Below are positions 42,073 to 51,270 of a stretch of 64,000 nucleotides of DNA, piece by piece. The first letter of the stretch is position 1. Every line of letters begins with the position of its first letter. A program made the translations under genes and the position numbers. The notes below the pieces were generated by a model. That model was not told the DNA's origin, searched no databases, and was given only the letters and a program-made list of their open reading frames with translations. This DNA comes from Desulfobulbaceae bacterium UBA2273 (GTDB lineage: Bacteria; Desulfobacterota; Desulfobulbia; Desulfobulbales; Desulfurivibrionaceae), in assembly GCA_002347095.1 (NCBI GenBank), contig DDWZ01000011.1, positions 127,780 through 191,779 of the forward strand. Direction: 5' to 3'.

Positions 42073-43990
42073 ATTGGTCGCTGTTGTTACGGGTCTGCTG
42101 CTGCTGTTTTCCGGCGGACGGGAAGTTTTTGCGCAGCAGCCCAGAAAAACGTGCGTGGATTGTCATGCCGACATGGTGGCAAAATTCCAGCAAGGGGTTG
42201 TCCATGCTCCTGTCCGGGATAAAAACTGTGATGCCTGTCATCTGCCCCATGGCATAATCGGCGGCACATTTTTACGGCAGGAAAAACCGGAGCTGTGTTT
42301 GCGCTGTCATCAAGCCGTGGCGCCGGAGCCTGGCGCGGTTTCCAGCCACGAGCCGGTGAAAAAGGGGAATTGTTCCGCCTGTCACGCAAGCCATAATTCC
42401 CCCCATCCCCGCCTGTTGCTGAAGGAACAGAAAGAGCTGTGCTACGGATGCCATGATCGCGCCCTTTTTGAGAAAAAAAATGTCCATGCCCCGCTCAGCC
42501 AGGGATGTGCTGCCTGTCACACTCCCCACAAGAGCAAGCAGCCCCGCCTGCTGGTGCAGGAGGCGGACAGCCTTTGTCTCAAGTGTCACGAGAGCGGCAA
42601 GGAATCCATGCGCAAAGCGCACCAGGGATATCTGCTGAAAGGGAACTGCTTGAGCTGCCATAACCCGCATGCCAGCGACAGCAAGGGCCTGTTGAAAGCA
42701 GTAGTGCATCAGCCGATTGTTGCCGGTCAATGTAAGCGCTGCCATGACGGAACCGGGACGGATTTTGTCAAGCCCGCGCAAAAGGCGGATGCGCTCTGTG
42801 TCCAATGCCATAAAAAGGACCAGACCATGCTCGCCGGACAGCATCAGCCGGTGAAGGAGGGCAAGTGCACGCAATGCCATAGCGTTCATGCCAGCGGCGA
42901 ACCGGCCCTGTTGGTTATGCCCGCGACAACCTTGTGTCTGAAATGCCATACGCAGGGCAAAAAAAGTGCGATGCAGAGTGTGCATGCTCCGGTGAAAAAA
43001 GGTGATTGTCTGGCCTGTCACCTCGGGCACGGTCAGAGTAAAAATTCCGGCCTGAAGGCAAAGCCGTCCGAGTTGTGTGCACAGTGTCATCCCCGGCAAC
43101 AGTACGGGGCTGGGCAACGCGGCCATTCTCCCGCGGCGAAGAATGAATGCGCGACCTGTCACACCTCCCATGAGTCGAAAGAAAAGAGTTTGCTTCTCAA
43201 GCGCGATGGCGAGATCTGCGTCGGGTGTCATCAGCAGGTCGATGAGCAGCTTGCCCGGTTCAGCCTGCACCGGCCTTTTGCCGCCGGGGAATGCAGCCGG
43301 TGTCATAACCCTCACCAGGGCAGCGAGAAAGCCTTTCTTGTCAAACCCACAACCCGCGGGGAACTGTGTCTGACCTGCCATGCGAATCTGCTCAAAAAAC
43401 CGGTGGCAGGGAAAGGGCATCCGCCTTTCCAAGAGGGTGCTTGCCTGGGCTGTCATGGCGCCCATTCCACGGAACATGATTTTGTGCAGATCAAAAAAAC
43501 GGGGGAGCTCTGCCTGCAATGCCATGCCACAACAAAGAAAGAGATGACAGAGAAAAAGAACATCCATGAACCGTTCAAAACCCAGCAGTGCGGAGGATGT
43601 CATTTGGCGCACGGATCAAGTCAGGGAAAGCATCTGGCAAAGAAGAAACCGGACGTGTGCTTGACTTGCCATCCGGAGATTGCCATCCACTGGCAAACCG
43701 GGGTTGTCCATTCGCCAGCAGGCAAGGATTGCGGTCTTTGCCACGAAGCCCACGGCGGCAACCAGACTGTTTTATTGAAAACAGCGCCGGAGAAGTTGTG
43801 CAACACCTGTCACAAGGGAGATGACGCCCGGTATGCCAAGGCGCACTCGGGGATGACCCCTTCCGGGAAATCATGCCTTTCCTGTCATGATCCCCATGGG
43901 GCTCCTGCAAAAGGGCTCCTGTATCCGGTGCAACACGCCCCCTTCAAGCAGGGAAGTTGCAAAGCCTGTCATCCTGGGAGGAACAATTGA
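42044..43990 (+). CDS. 26-heme cytochrome c
   Basis: 648 residues from ATG 42044 (AAGGAG upstream). Signal peptide ending EVFA (~30). I count 26 CXXCH motifs and no other kind, from CVDCH to CKACH. They form 13 near-identical units of ~47 residues, each with an L-C-x-x-C-H site and a C-x-x-C-H-x-x-H site joined by H-x-P-V-K-x-G type spacers. That is about one heme per 24 residues. A long repeat chain of this sort could span the periplasm or run along a filament. Its stop overlaps the next start (TGATG). Confidence 0.93.
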   Translation: MPMSLSKTSRLVAVVTGLLLLFSGGREVFAQQPRKTCVDCHADMVAKFQQGVVHAPVRDKNCDACHLPHGIIGGTFLRQEKPELCLRCHQAVAPEPGAVSSHEPVKKGNCSACHASHNSPHPRLLLKEQKELCYGCHDRALFEKKNVHAPLSQGCAACHTPHKSKQPRLLVQEADSLCLKCHESGKESMRKAHQGYLLKGNCLSCHNPHASDSKGLLKAVVHQPIVAGQCKRCHDGTGTDFVKPAQKADALCVQCHKKDQTMLAGQHQPVKEGKCTQCHSVHASGEPALLVMPATTLCLKCHTQGKKSAMQSVHAPVKKGDCLACHLGHGQSKNSGLKAKPSELCAQCHPRQQYGAGQRGHSPAAKNECATCHTSHESKEKSLLLKRDGEICVGCHQQVDEQLARFSLHRPFAAGECSRCHNPHQGSEKAFLVKPTTRGELCLTCHANLLKKPVAGKGHPPFQEGACLGCHGAHSTEHDFVQIKKTGELCLQCHATTKKEMTEKKNIHEPFKTQQCGGCHLAHGSSQGKHLAKKKPDVCLTCHPEIAIHWQTGVVHSPAGKDCGLCHEAHGGNQTVLLKTAPEKLCNTCHKGDDARYAKAHSGMTPSGKSCLSCHDPHGAPAKGLLYPVQHAPFKQGSCKACHPGRNN

Positions 43991-45162
43991 TGCGGCGCCT
44001 GTTTATTATTCTGCTGATATTCGGCCTGTTCACCGGGCTTGCCTGCTCTGTTGCACTGGCCAGTGAGGTTTGCTACAAGTGCCATGACAAGAAAAACTTC
44101 ACCGGCAAATTCACTCATGGTCCTGTGTCCCAAGGCAAGTGCGGAGATTGCCATAATCCGCATGTGGCCAAATATCCTGGATTGCTGCAGGGAGAGGGGG
44201 CGGCGCTCTGCTACTCCTGCCATAAGCGGGCCAAAACCGAGTTTGCCAAAGGGGTGGTGCACCAACCTGTTCGAGATGGAAAATGTCTTGGCTGCCATGC
44301 GCCCCATGCCGCGGGGCATGATGGCTTGCTCAGGAAAAATCTGGCGGAAACATGCTTTGTTTGCCATCAGGAGATGGCAAAACCGCAGGCTGTCAGCCAC
44401 AAACCCTTTGCCCAGGGGCAGTGTACTGTTTGCCACCAGCCCCATCAGGCAAAAAACGACCAGCTTCTCAAGATGGATGCCGATGCCCTGTGCCTGTCCT
44501 GTCATCAGCAGGCGCAAGGCAGTGCCGGGCATCGCGGCTTTCCACGCAAGCTCAGCGGCTGCCTGTCCTGTCATAACCCCCATGGCAGCTCGCGCAAGGG
44601 GCTTGTCCGGCAGCATTTGCATCAGCCTTTTGCCGAAAAAAAATGCGATTCCTGTCATGGGGCTCAGCAAAACACCGGGAGCGAAGCCTGTTTGCGGTGC
44701 CACGCGGGCATGAAGACCACCATGATGGCCCCGCATAATCATATGTTCGCCGGCACGGAAAACGGTTGTATCCTGTGTCACAGCCCCCATGCCGGGGACG
44801 ACAAAAAAATGCTGAAGACCTCGGGCAACAAGGTGTGCCAGCCCTGCCATCAAGATACTTTCGCCCGGTATGCGCAAAGCCAGCATCGGCACCCGCCTGT
44901 CAGCTCTTGCAGTGAATGCCACGAGGTCCATGGCTCCGACCGGCTGGCCATGCTGCGGGATGACGGCAACCAGGTCTGCTCGCGCTGCCATTTGACCCAA
45001 GGGAAGTTCAGCCATCCCGTGGGAGACAAGGTGATTGACCAGCGAACCGGGCAGATGATGACCTGTGTGACCTGTCATGATCCAATGGGCTCGCCGAATC
45101 GTTATCATCTCGTCTTGAGCGCGAAAAAAGAATTATGCACGCAATGTCATCGCAGTTATTAA
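43990..45162 (+). CDS. 16-heme cytochrome c
   Basis: 390 residues from the ATG overlapping the previous stop. Signal peptide (~5-24, ending ALA). Sixteen CXXCH motifs (CYKCH to CTQCH) in the same doubled pattern as the 26-heme protein, with spacers such as HGPVSQGKC, HQPVRDGKC and HKPFAQGQC. It is most likely a shorter paralogue made of the same repeat unit; the strict translational coupling suggests equal amounts of both. Confidence 0.93.
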   Translation: MRRLFIILLIFGLFTGLACSVALASEVCYKCHDKKNFTGKFTHGPVSQGKCGDCHNPHVAKYPGLLQGEGAALCYSCHKRAKTEFAKGVVHQPVRDGKCLGCHAPHAAGHDGLLRKNLAETCFVCHQEMAKPQAVSHKPFAQGQCTVCHQPHQAKNDQLLKMDADALCLSCHQQAQGSAGHRGFPRKLSGCLSCHNPHGSSRKGLVRQHLHQPFAEKKCDSCHGAQQNTGSEACLRCHAGMKTTMMAPHNHMFAGTENGCILCHSPHAGDDKKMLKTSGNKVCQPCHQDTFARYAQSQHRHPPVSSCSECHEVHGSDRLAMLRDDGNQVCSRCHLTQGKFSHPVGDKVIDQRTGQMMTCVTCHDPMGSPNRYHLVLSAKKELCTQCHRSY

Positions 45163-45182
45163 CCCAACGCATGGGAGAGAGT

Positions 45183-46073
45183 ATGCTCCGGAAAAACCCA
45201 AGGTGTCGTCTCGGTTGGCTGCTGTTTTGCGGGATGTTTTTTTCCGCCTCTTCCCTTGTGTGGGCGGCGGAAGTGCAATCTCCCTGGAAATTTGTCTTTA
45301 GTCTTCAAGGGCAAGGCAAAGGCATGGCCTTGCCGGTTGCCTTGTATGTCGATCATGAAAAAGAACGCTATTATGTGGTGGACAGCACCGGCAACAAGCT
45401 CGTCTCCTTTGGCGCAGATGGCAAGTACTTGCAGGAGTTCACCGCCGAAGGCAACCTGAAAAAGCCTTACGACATGGTGCGTTTGGCGGATGGCTCCCTG
45501 CTGGTCGTGGAAAAGGGCCGTAACAGTCTGACCAGGGTCGATCTGAAAAACAAGAAGACAGTGCACACTGTTGTAAAGCATCAGGGCCAGGACGTGTTCG
45601 TGGATCGTCTGGAAATCGCCGGGGGCAAGGTGTACGTTCTTGATCGGTCATCCGGTCGGATTTTACAACTCGACGAAACATTGCAGACGGCAAAAAGCTA
45701 TACAATGCCCGCCGGCGCCGGTTGGCTTGCCGACTTCAAGGTGGCGGAGAAGAAGGTTTGGGTTCTGGATCAGAAGAAAAAACAGGTGTATTCGTACGAC
45801 GAGAATGGACGCCCCAGCCCTGCGATACAATTAACCGGCATTGACTTCCCGGTGTCTCTGGCGGTTGATCCGGCGGGTCTCTTGTATGTTCTCGACCGGC
45901 ATCGTGCCGCGATTGTCGCTTTCGGCCGCAACGGCGAGGTCAAGTACCAGTTTTTGACCAAAGGCCAGGGGCGGGACAATCTCTACTTTCCCCAGGAGAT
46001 ACGTTTTGATCACTTGGGGCGGTTGTGTGTGGTGGACGAGGGCAACAGCCGAGTCATGGTTTTTAAACGATAG
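45183..46073 (+). CDS. Exported NHL-type beta-propeller protein
   Basis: 296 residues from ATG 45183 (GGGAGAG upstream). Signal peptide ending VWAA (~28). NHL-like blades: LPVALYVDHEKERYYVVDSTGNKLVSF, KPYDMVRLADGSLLVVEKGRNSLTRV, FPVSLAVDPAGLLYVLDRHRAAIVAF, YFPQEIRFDHLGRLCVVDEGNSRVMVF. Same class as the NHL protein at 25136 but without its insert. Lies between the 16-heme gene and the third OmcS-like gene, eight bases before the latter. Confidence 0.85.
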   Translation: MLRKNPRCRLGWLLFCGMFFSASSLVWAAEVQSPWKFVFSLQGQGKGMALPVALYVDHEKERYYVVDSTGNKLVSFGADGKYLQEFTAEGNLKKPYDMVRLADGSLLVVEKGRNSLTRVDLKNKKTVHTVVKHQGQDVFVDRLEIAGGKVYVLDRSSGRILQLDETLQTAKSYTMPAGAGWLADFKVAEKKVWVLDQKKKQVYSYDENGRPSPAIQLTGIDFPVSLAVDPAGLLYVLDRHRAAIVAFGRNGEVKYQFLTKGQGRDNLYFPQEIRFDHLGRLCVVDEGNSRVMVFKR

Positions 46074-46080
46074 GGCCTAG

Positions 46081-47166
46081 ATGATGCGGCACCTGGCAGC
46101 GTGGGGGACATTTTTCATCGTGTTGGCGGCTTGTCCGGTCGGATCTCCGGCCAAGGTAAGCGGCCCGTGTGTGAATTGCCATACCATGCATAACAGCCAG
46201 GGCGGCAGCCCAATGGCTTTTACGATCAGCAGCGGGAGCAAGGTTTACGGCGGCCTGGTGAACGAAGGCTTGCTCAATACCAATTGCATCGGTTGTCATC
46301 AAGGCGCCAATGTCAGTGGATCGGTGCCTTTCGTTTTCGACGCAAGTGCGCCCAATTATGGTCTTACCGGCACCGAAGCAGGCACAACCACCTTGGCCGG
46401 GGGAAATTTCCATTGGGTCGGCATGGGAGCGGAGAGAACCGGGCATAATGTTGCCGGGATTACGCCGCTGGATTCCGTCCACGGGGTAACCCCGCCGGGC
46501 GGGGCCGCCATGGGTGGCCAAATCACCTGCGGCGGAATCTTGGGCTGCCATGGCAGCTCTTCGGCCGTGACCCCGACCCAGGCGATCATGGGTGGGCACC
46601 ACGGCAAAGACATGACCGCCTGGCAGGACGGTACTTCCGTGGCAAAGAGCTATCGATTTCTCAATGGCGTCCAGGGAGGGGAAGACCCGAATTTTGAGTT
46701 TCGGCCCACCCAGAATCAACACAACAAGTATTACGGGGTGGATCGCAGTTCAGAGGCCAATCTGGCCGCCGGCTCCATCAGCAGTCACTGCGCCCGGTGT
46801 CATGGCGATTTTCATAACGGCGGCGGTAAGATGGCGGCAGGTTCTTTTGGCGCTGGGGTCTGGCTCAGGCATCCTATTGATTTTGACATGAGCCGGTCGG
46901 TATCATCCACGGAATATGCAACCTATAACAGTGGAACCGGCACTGCCAACCCCTACAGTGTCATCTCTCCCGTTGCAACCGCCAGCACCACTCCCGTGGT
47001 GAACACCTCTGTCTATGCTGCCAGCGATGATGCCATCGTCATGTGTCTTTCCTGCCATCGGGCCCATGGCTCCCCGTATGACGCAATAATGCGCTGGGAT
47101 TACAAAAAGTGGCCGCAGGCGGATGGCTATAACGGGTGCGCGGTATGTCATACAAGCAAAAACTAA
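46081..47166 (+). CDS. OmcS-like multiheme cytochrome, paralogue C
   Basis: 361 residues with a signal peptide ending GSPA (~24). Sites: CVNCH (TMHNSQGG), CIGCH, CGGILGCH (CX5CH, 46528-46551), CARCH, CLSCH (RAHGSPYD), CAVCH. Landmarks GHN, PPGGAAMGG, SYRFLNG, KYYGVDR, LRHPIDFDM and MRWDYKK match paralogues A and B. Because the widened third site is kept in all three copies it is not a sequencing or decay artefact. The next cytochrome gene overlaps its end by 22 bases. Confidence 0.88.
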   Translation: MMRHLAAWGTFFIVLAACPVGSPAKVSGPCVNCHTMHNSQGGSPMAFTISSGSKVYGGLVNEGLLNTNCIGCHQGANVSGSVPFVFDASAPNYGLTGTEAGTTTLAGGNFHWVGMGAERTGHNVAGITPLDSVHGVTPPGGAAMGGQITCGGILGCHGSSSAVTPTQAIMGGHHGKDMTAWQDGTSVAKSYRFLNGVQGGEDPNFEFRPTQNQHNKYYGVDRSSEANLAAGSISSHCARCHGDFHNGGGKMAAGSFGAGVWLRHPIDFDMSRSVSSTEYATYNSGTGTANPYSVISPVATASTTPVVNTSVYAASDDAIVMCLSCHRAHGSPYDAIMRWDYKKWPQADGYNGCAVCHTSKN

Positions 47167-48407
47167 CACGCAAGGCTGCTTTTGGGGCTGGATTGTTCTG
47201 CCTTTTCCTGCCTGCTGCGGCCCTGGCCGGGGCTTATTTGCTCTCTGCCCACGGTTCCGGCACGATCGGGGTGGAACGTGCGGTGATGGCCAGCGCCGGA
47301 TACGGTCGGGGCAACTGCGGACATTGCCATGAAATGCATGCCAGCCTCACCGGCGATGAACCTGCGCCGGCGGGCGGAGCGGCAAGCCCCTATGCGCTTT
47401 TTGCCGGGAGCCTTGATCCGGCGGTAAAACCGTATCTCGAAACGAGCAATTTTTGTTTTTATTGTCACAACAGCACGGGGTCGGCCCAGCAGGTAACAAA
47501 CCGGGATTACAGCGCAACCTTTGGGGGCGGAGGTCTGGCGACCGGCCCCCAATCCATCATTGCGGCCTTCAACCAGGCCTCCTACCATAACCTCGGCGAC
47601 ATCAAAACCTTTGTCAACAATTCCAGCGCATACCTCTGGTTCAGCGACTCCAGCAATCCCTGCGACGGCTGCCATAATCCGCATTTGGCCAAGCGGAACT
47701 GGGTTTCCATTCCGGCAAACTCCGCCATTTCAAAGCCCTCCAGTCATTTCAGTCTCTGGGGAGAGGCTTCCCCCCAGTTGATGTCATCCTATAGCTACGA
47801 AGCGCCCTATCTCACTTGGCAGAGCACATACGTCAGCGCCTACCGGGAGCCGGATGGGGGCAGCATCACGGACGGTTCTAAAACCCCGGACTATGTGGGG
47901 TTCTGCACCGATTGTCATTCCAGCACCAATACCATCTGGAGCACCACCCTGAATCGTAATCTCAGAGTGATAAACTGGGCGGTCGGCGGGGAAAAGCATG
48001 GAGGCCTTGCCAGGGACAGTAACCCTGCTAATTTCAGGGAACCATACGACACCGCAGCCTCATCCAAGAGCAATTTCGTTTTTTCCTGCCTGGACTGTCA
48101 TGAACCCCACGGTTCATCGAACATCATGCTTCTGCGGCGGAGGGTAAACGGGGCCGAACTTTCCGGGGCAATCAGCACTGTCAATGCCTTGGGACCGCTT
48201 TGCAGCCGTTGCCATTCCGGAGGCATGGAATCGATTCATCACCTCGTTGCAAATGCGCCCTATCCAAACCCGGTTCAGTGCACATCCTGCCATGGGGGGC
48301 AGCCGTCCTCCAACCCGGTCCCCTGCGGGAACTGCCATTTCCATGGCTCTAATGACAGTTGGTTGTTAACTAAGGGGAAAACACCGACATATCGAAAGAC
48401 ATTTTAG
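47145..48407 (+). CDS. Octaheme cytochrome c
   Basis: 420 residues from ATG 47145, inside the end of the previous gene. Signal peptide ending ALAGA (~27). Eight CXXCH: CGHCH (EMHASLTGDEPAP), CFYCH, CDGCH, CTDCH, CLDCH, CSRCH, CTSCH and CGNCH. Spacing is uneven, with long loops (up to ~90 residues) between sites, unlike the repeat cytochromes. The CHEMHAS start is common in exported cytochromes of metal reducers. Possibly a terminal reductase or filament cap. Confidence 0.88.
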   Translation: MSYKQKLTRKAAFGAGLFCLFLPAAALAGAYLLSAHGSGTIGVERAVMASAGYGRGNCGHCHEMHASLTGDEPAPAGGAASPYALFAGSLDPAVKPYLETSNFCFYCHNSTGSAQQVTNRDYSATFGGGGLATGPQSIIAAFNQASYHNLGDIKTFVNNSSAYLWFSDSSNPCDGCHNPHLAKRNWVSIPANSAISKPSSHFSLWGEASPQLMSSYSYEAPYLTWQSTYVSAYREPDGGSITDGSKTPDYVGFCTDCHSSTNTIWSTTLNRNLRVINWAVGGEKHGGLARDSNPANFREPYDTAASSKSNFVFSCLDCHEPHGSSNIMLLRRRVNGAELSGAISTVNALGPLCSRCHSGGMESIHHLVANAPYPNPVQCTSCHGGQPSSNPVPCGNCHFHGSNDSWLLTKGKTPTYRKTF

Positions 48408-48519
48408 GCGTAGTAAGGGAATACCCAGTGCTTCTTGCCTTTTCCGCTTCGGCACCCATGCCGTTTTTGGTATTGTACAGGATGTGGTTTCAACGAATTA
48501 ACAGCAAGGCAAGGAAGCC

Positions 48520-49989
48520 ATGACATCATTCGGATCGGAAAACAAAAACGATATTGATTCAAGGCCCTGTCGGCAGAGAGGGCGCAACGGTTTTGTCCTT
48601 CTGCTTCTGGCCCTGCTGCTCAGCTCCTGTCTTGGCGCCGAGGTGAAGCCTTCGGCTCCTCCCCTTGCGCCGGCCAGGACGGCTGCAGCCAATGAGGCCC
48701 TGCTTTCCGTTTTTTTGCATCTTGTCAAGCCTGCTTCCGCCGGACTCTGGATGGAGGTGGATTCCGTGGCCCTGGTGGGCGAAAATACGGTTATTCCCCT
48801 GGATATGCAAGCAACGCCGTTTGGAGCCGGAGAAATTATGGGCGGGCAGCGTTTTGTCGCTCGAGGGCCAGTGGCGCCCGGCCGTTACAGGGCCTTGCGT
48901 TTGACCATCAACAAAGCCGCGGTGGTGCGGCAGAGCGAGAAGCTGTTCCTCGCAGTGCCGGAACCGGTGGTGGAGTTGCCCCTGCCCGGCGATTTTCGTT
49001 TGGAAGCAGGGATGAGCCGATCCCTTTTCCTGGCCTGGGATGAGGAAGCATCCTTACGAAATAGCGCGTTTTTCATCCCCAGCTTGGCGGTACTGGCGGA
49101 ACAATTTCCCCTGCTTGCCGATCTGGCCTATGTGAGTTGTCCGGAAATCGATACGGTATATCTGGTTCGAACCGATAATAACCGGGTCTGCGGTTCCCTT
49201 GCCATAAGTGGCACGCCCACATACATGGCATATGACGCGGATCGGAAGCGGTTGTATGTGCTGGCCACGAAGGATGCAACCATCTTTGTGGTGGAAGCAG
49301 CCACCAGCAGAATTATCGACCGGATCAAGATCCCCATGAGCGTCAATCCGTCCTATTTCGTGACGAATAATGGAAAATGGGGATACGTCCTTGATCAAGA
49401 CGGGGATTCCTTGCTCAAAATTGATCTGGTGCAAGGCACCTTGGATAGGCGTGTGCGTCTGGGCGACAAGCCGCGTTTTATGCTCTGGGTGCCTGATCGT
49501 GAGCAACTGGCTATCTCGTCAGGCCTGTCACAGGCGGTGTATTTGCTTGATCCGGAAACCTTGGCCACCAGGAGTACTGTCTTGACGGGCAATGGGCCGG
49601 ACGGATTGCTGGTCACGGACAATTATCTCTTTGTGGCGGAAAGCGCGTCGAACACAGTGGGTATTTATGATGTGCGCAGCGGGCAGATCAGTAAAAGGCT
49701 CAATGTCGGGTCCAGACCACGACGTCTGGTTCAAAATGACAACCGGATATATATAAGCAACTCTCTGGATAGTACAATCTCCCTGCTCGCCATCCGGCAG
49801 CAGACAGTGGTCCGGGATATTCGAGTGGGGGGGATGCCTTTGGAGATGGCGGTTTCCACCAGGCATAAATGGGTGTATGTCGCGGAACAGGCCACGGGAA
49901 GGCTTGCTGTTGTCGACCAGACGGCAAGCCGGGTTGTTCAGCATGTCGAACTCGGCACGAAACCGCAGCATCTCCTCGTTGTGCAGTAA
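48520..49989 (+). CDS. YVTN-type beta-propeller lipoprotein
   Basis: 489 residues. Lipobox LLSSC near residue 37. Residues ~55-175 form a beta domain resembling DUF4382 (LWMEVDSVALVGENTVIPL, APGRYRALRLTINKA). From ~200 on are YVTN/lactonase-like blades: GTPTYMAYDADRKRLYVLATKD, VNPSYFVTNNGKWGYVLDQDGD, GSRPRRLVQNDNRIYISNSLDSTISLL, GGMPLEMAVSTRHKWVYVAEQATGRLAVV. A third propeller in the system; probably outer-membrane anchored. Confidence 0.82.
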   Translation: MTSFGSENKNDIDSRPCRQRGRNGFVLLLLALLLSSCLGAEVKPSAPPLAPARTAAANEALLSVFLHLVKPASAGLWMEVDSVALVGENTVIPLDMQATPFGAGEIMGGQRFVARGPVAPGRYRALRLTINKAAVVRQSEKLFLAVPEPVVELPLPGDFRLEAGMSRSLFLAWDEEASLRNSAFFIPSLAVLAEQFPLLADLAYVSCPEIDTVYLVRTDNNRVCGSLAISGTPTYMAYDADRKRLYVLATKDATIFVVEAATSRIIDRIKIPMSVNPSYFVTNNGKWGYVLDQDGDSLLKIDLVQGTLDRRVRLGDKPRFMLWVPDREQLAISSGLSQAVYLLDPETLATRSTVLTGNGPDGLLVTDNYLFVAESASNTVGIYDVRSGQISKRLNVGSRPRRLVQNDNRIYISNSLDSTISLLAIRQQTVVRDIRVGGMPLEMAVSTRHKWVYVAEQATGRLAVVDQTASRVVQHVELGTKPQHLLVVQ

Positions 49990-50028
49990 GCCCGCGATGG
50001 GTATTTCAAGAATGGAAAAACGGAAAAG

Positions 50029-51228
50029 ATGGAGAACGTTTTGCATAATCGCTTGAGACCTTTCGCTCTCGTACTCGTGGTGGGAGTGTTGTGTGCGGCC
50101 TTTTTTTTTGCTGGGCAGGGAGGGGGGATTGCCGGTGGGGTGATTGGCCCTGAACAGTGCTGCGCATGTCACCGGGAGGTTTGCGAGGATACGGCGAACA
50201 AGCGGTATGTGCATGCCCCGGTCCGGGAAAAACAATGTGCATTGTGCCACATTGCCACAATCGGGGTGGATCGGACACCTGTTGCCAAAAAAGAGGAGAG
50301 CAAGGTCCGCTGGCTGCCAGGGAGTTATCCTCGGCAGGAGATGGAATACTGGTTCTCCATTCCGCCGGCCTTGGCAGGCAAGAAGATCATTCTCCAGGCG
50401 GATGGACAGGGCAAGAAGACGTTGCGGCTGGAAGTGCAGTTGCCGAATTTCCAGGAGGCCGAGCAGTTGGCCGCGGTTACCAAGCCGCCGGAAATTACAG
50501 AACTCAATGTGGAAGAGGTAAAGCAGGGCGTTTTTCTGACAGCGCGGGTTACTTGGAAAACCGACAGGGTTACGGACTCGGCGGTGCTGTATGGTGAAAA
50601 CGAGGCGACGCGCAAAAATATCGTTGATCCCTGGTTGTCCAAGGATCATGAAATGCTGCTCACGGATTTGCAGCCGCGCAAAACGTACACTTTTTCTGTT
50701 GCTTCACGGGATATTTTCGGCAACCAAAAGGTTTCGCCTCTCAAAACGTTTTCCACTCACGCATTTTTCAGCAAGCCGAGTATCGAAAAAACAAAAACGA
50801 CTGAAAAGGTCACGGTCTCCGGAAAATATTTCAGGGTGGACAACCGGTTTTTTGCCAGATTTGTCACTAATCAACCGACCAGTATGCGGCTCGGGACATT
50901 TGACGGGCCGATGCATGCTTCGAGTAAAGACTCCGGTCTTCAGAACGGCAAGCTTCCGCCGGGACATCTGCCCTTGGTTGATCCCCGTTTTCTCAATACC
51001 GGCGTTTGTTTGACCTGTCATCCGCAAACAAAGGGAGTGTTGTCGCATCCCGTGGATGTGCAACCCAAGCGAGGAATGATCATTGATAGCCGTGAGTATA
51101 AAATTCTTGGTGATGGTCGGCTCACCTGCATGACCTGCCATGTGGCCCACGCCTCGGACAATGAAGCCCGGGTGGTAAAGAGCGATAAAAAGAGATTATG
51201 CCTTGGCTGTCATAAAAATTTCGGCTGA
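50029..51228 (+). CDS. Pentaheme cytochrome with fibronectin-III-like domain
   Basis: 399 residues. Signal or anchor (~10-30), two N-terminal sites (CCACH, CALCH), then ~230 residues without hemes including an FN3-like domain (PEITELNVEEVKQGVFLTARVTWKTD, AVLYGENE, LLTDLQPRKTYTFSVASRDIFGN), then three C-terminal sites (CLTCH, CMTCH, CLGCH). An adhesion-type domain between heme groups suggests binding to another cytochrome or surface polymer. Last cytochrome of the locus. Confidence 0.87.
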   Translation: MENVLHNRLRPFALVLVVGVLCAAFFFAGQGGGIAGGVIGPEQCCACHREVCEDTANKRYVHAPVREKQCALCHIATIGVDRTPVAKKEESKVRWLPGSYPRQEMEYWFSIPPALAGKKIILQADGQGKKTLRLEVQLPNFQEAEQLAAVTKPPEITELNVEEVKQGVFLTARVTWKTDRVTDSAVLYGENEATRKNIVDPWLSKDHEMLLTDLQPRKTYTFSVASRDIFGNQKVSPLKTFSTHAFFSKPSIEKTKTTEKVTVSGKYFRVDNRFFARFVTNQPTSMRLGTFDGPMHASSKDSGLQNGKLPPGHLPLVDPRFLNTGVCLTCHPQTKGVLSHPVDVQPKRGMIIDSREYKILGDGRLTCMTCHVAHASDNEARVVKSDKKRLCLGCHKNFG

Positions 51229-51270
51229 TGTTCCGACAGCGGGATGGAAACAAAAAAATGAGGGAGAGGC

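Noticed and set aside
42272..43612. 446-codon minus-strand frame opposite the 26-heme cytochrome
   Set aside because: Produced by the regular CXXCH codon pattern read backwards (repeating MA, GMA runs); no independent signal.
42044..45162. CRISPR-like periodic repeats
   Set aside because: The periodicity (~140 bases) is in-frame coding repetition of heme units with varied sequence, not identical repeats with spacers.
47145..48407. Octaheme cytochrome as an OmcZ orthologue
   Set aside because: The heme number matches, but there is no very long CXnCH motif as known for OmcZ, and flanking sequence does not resemble it as I remember.
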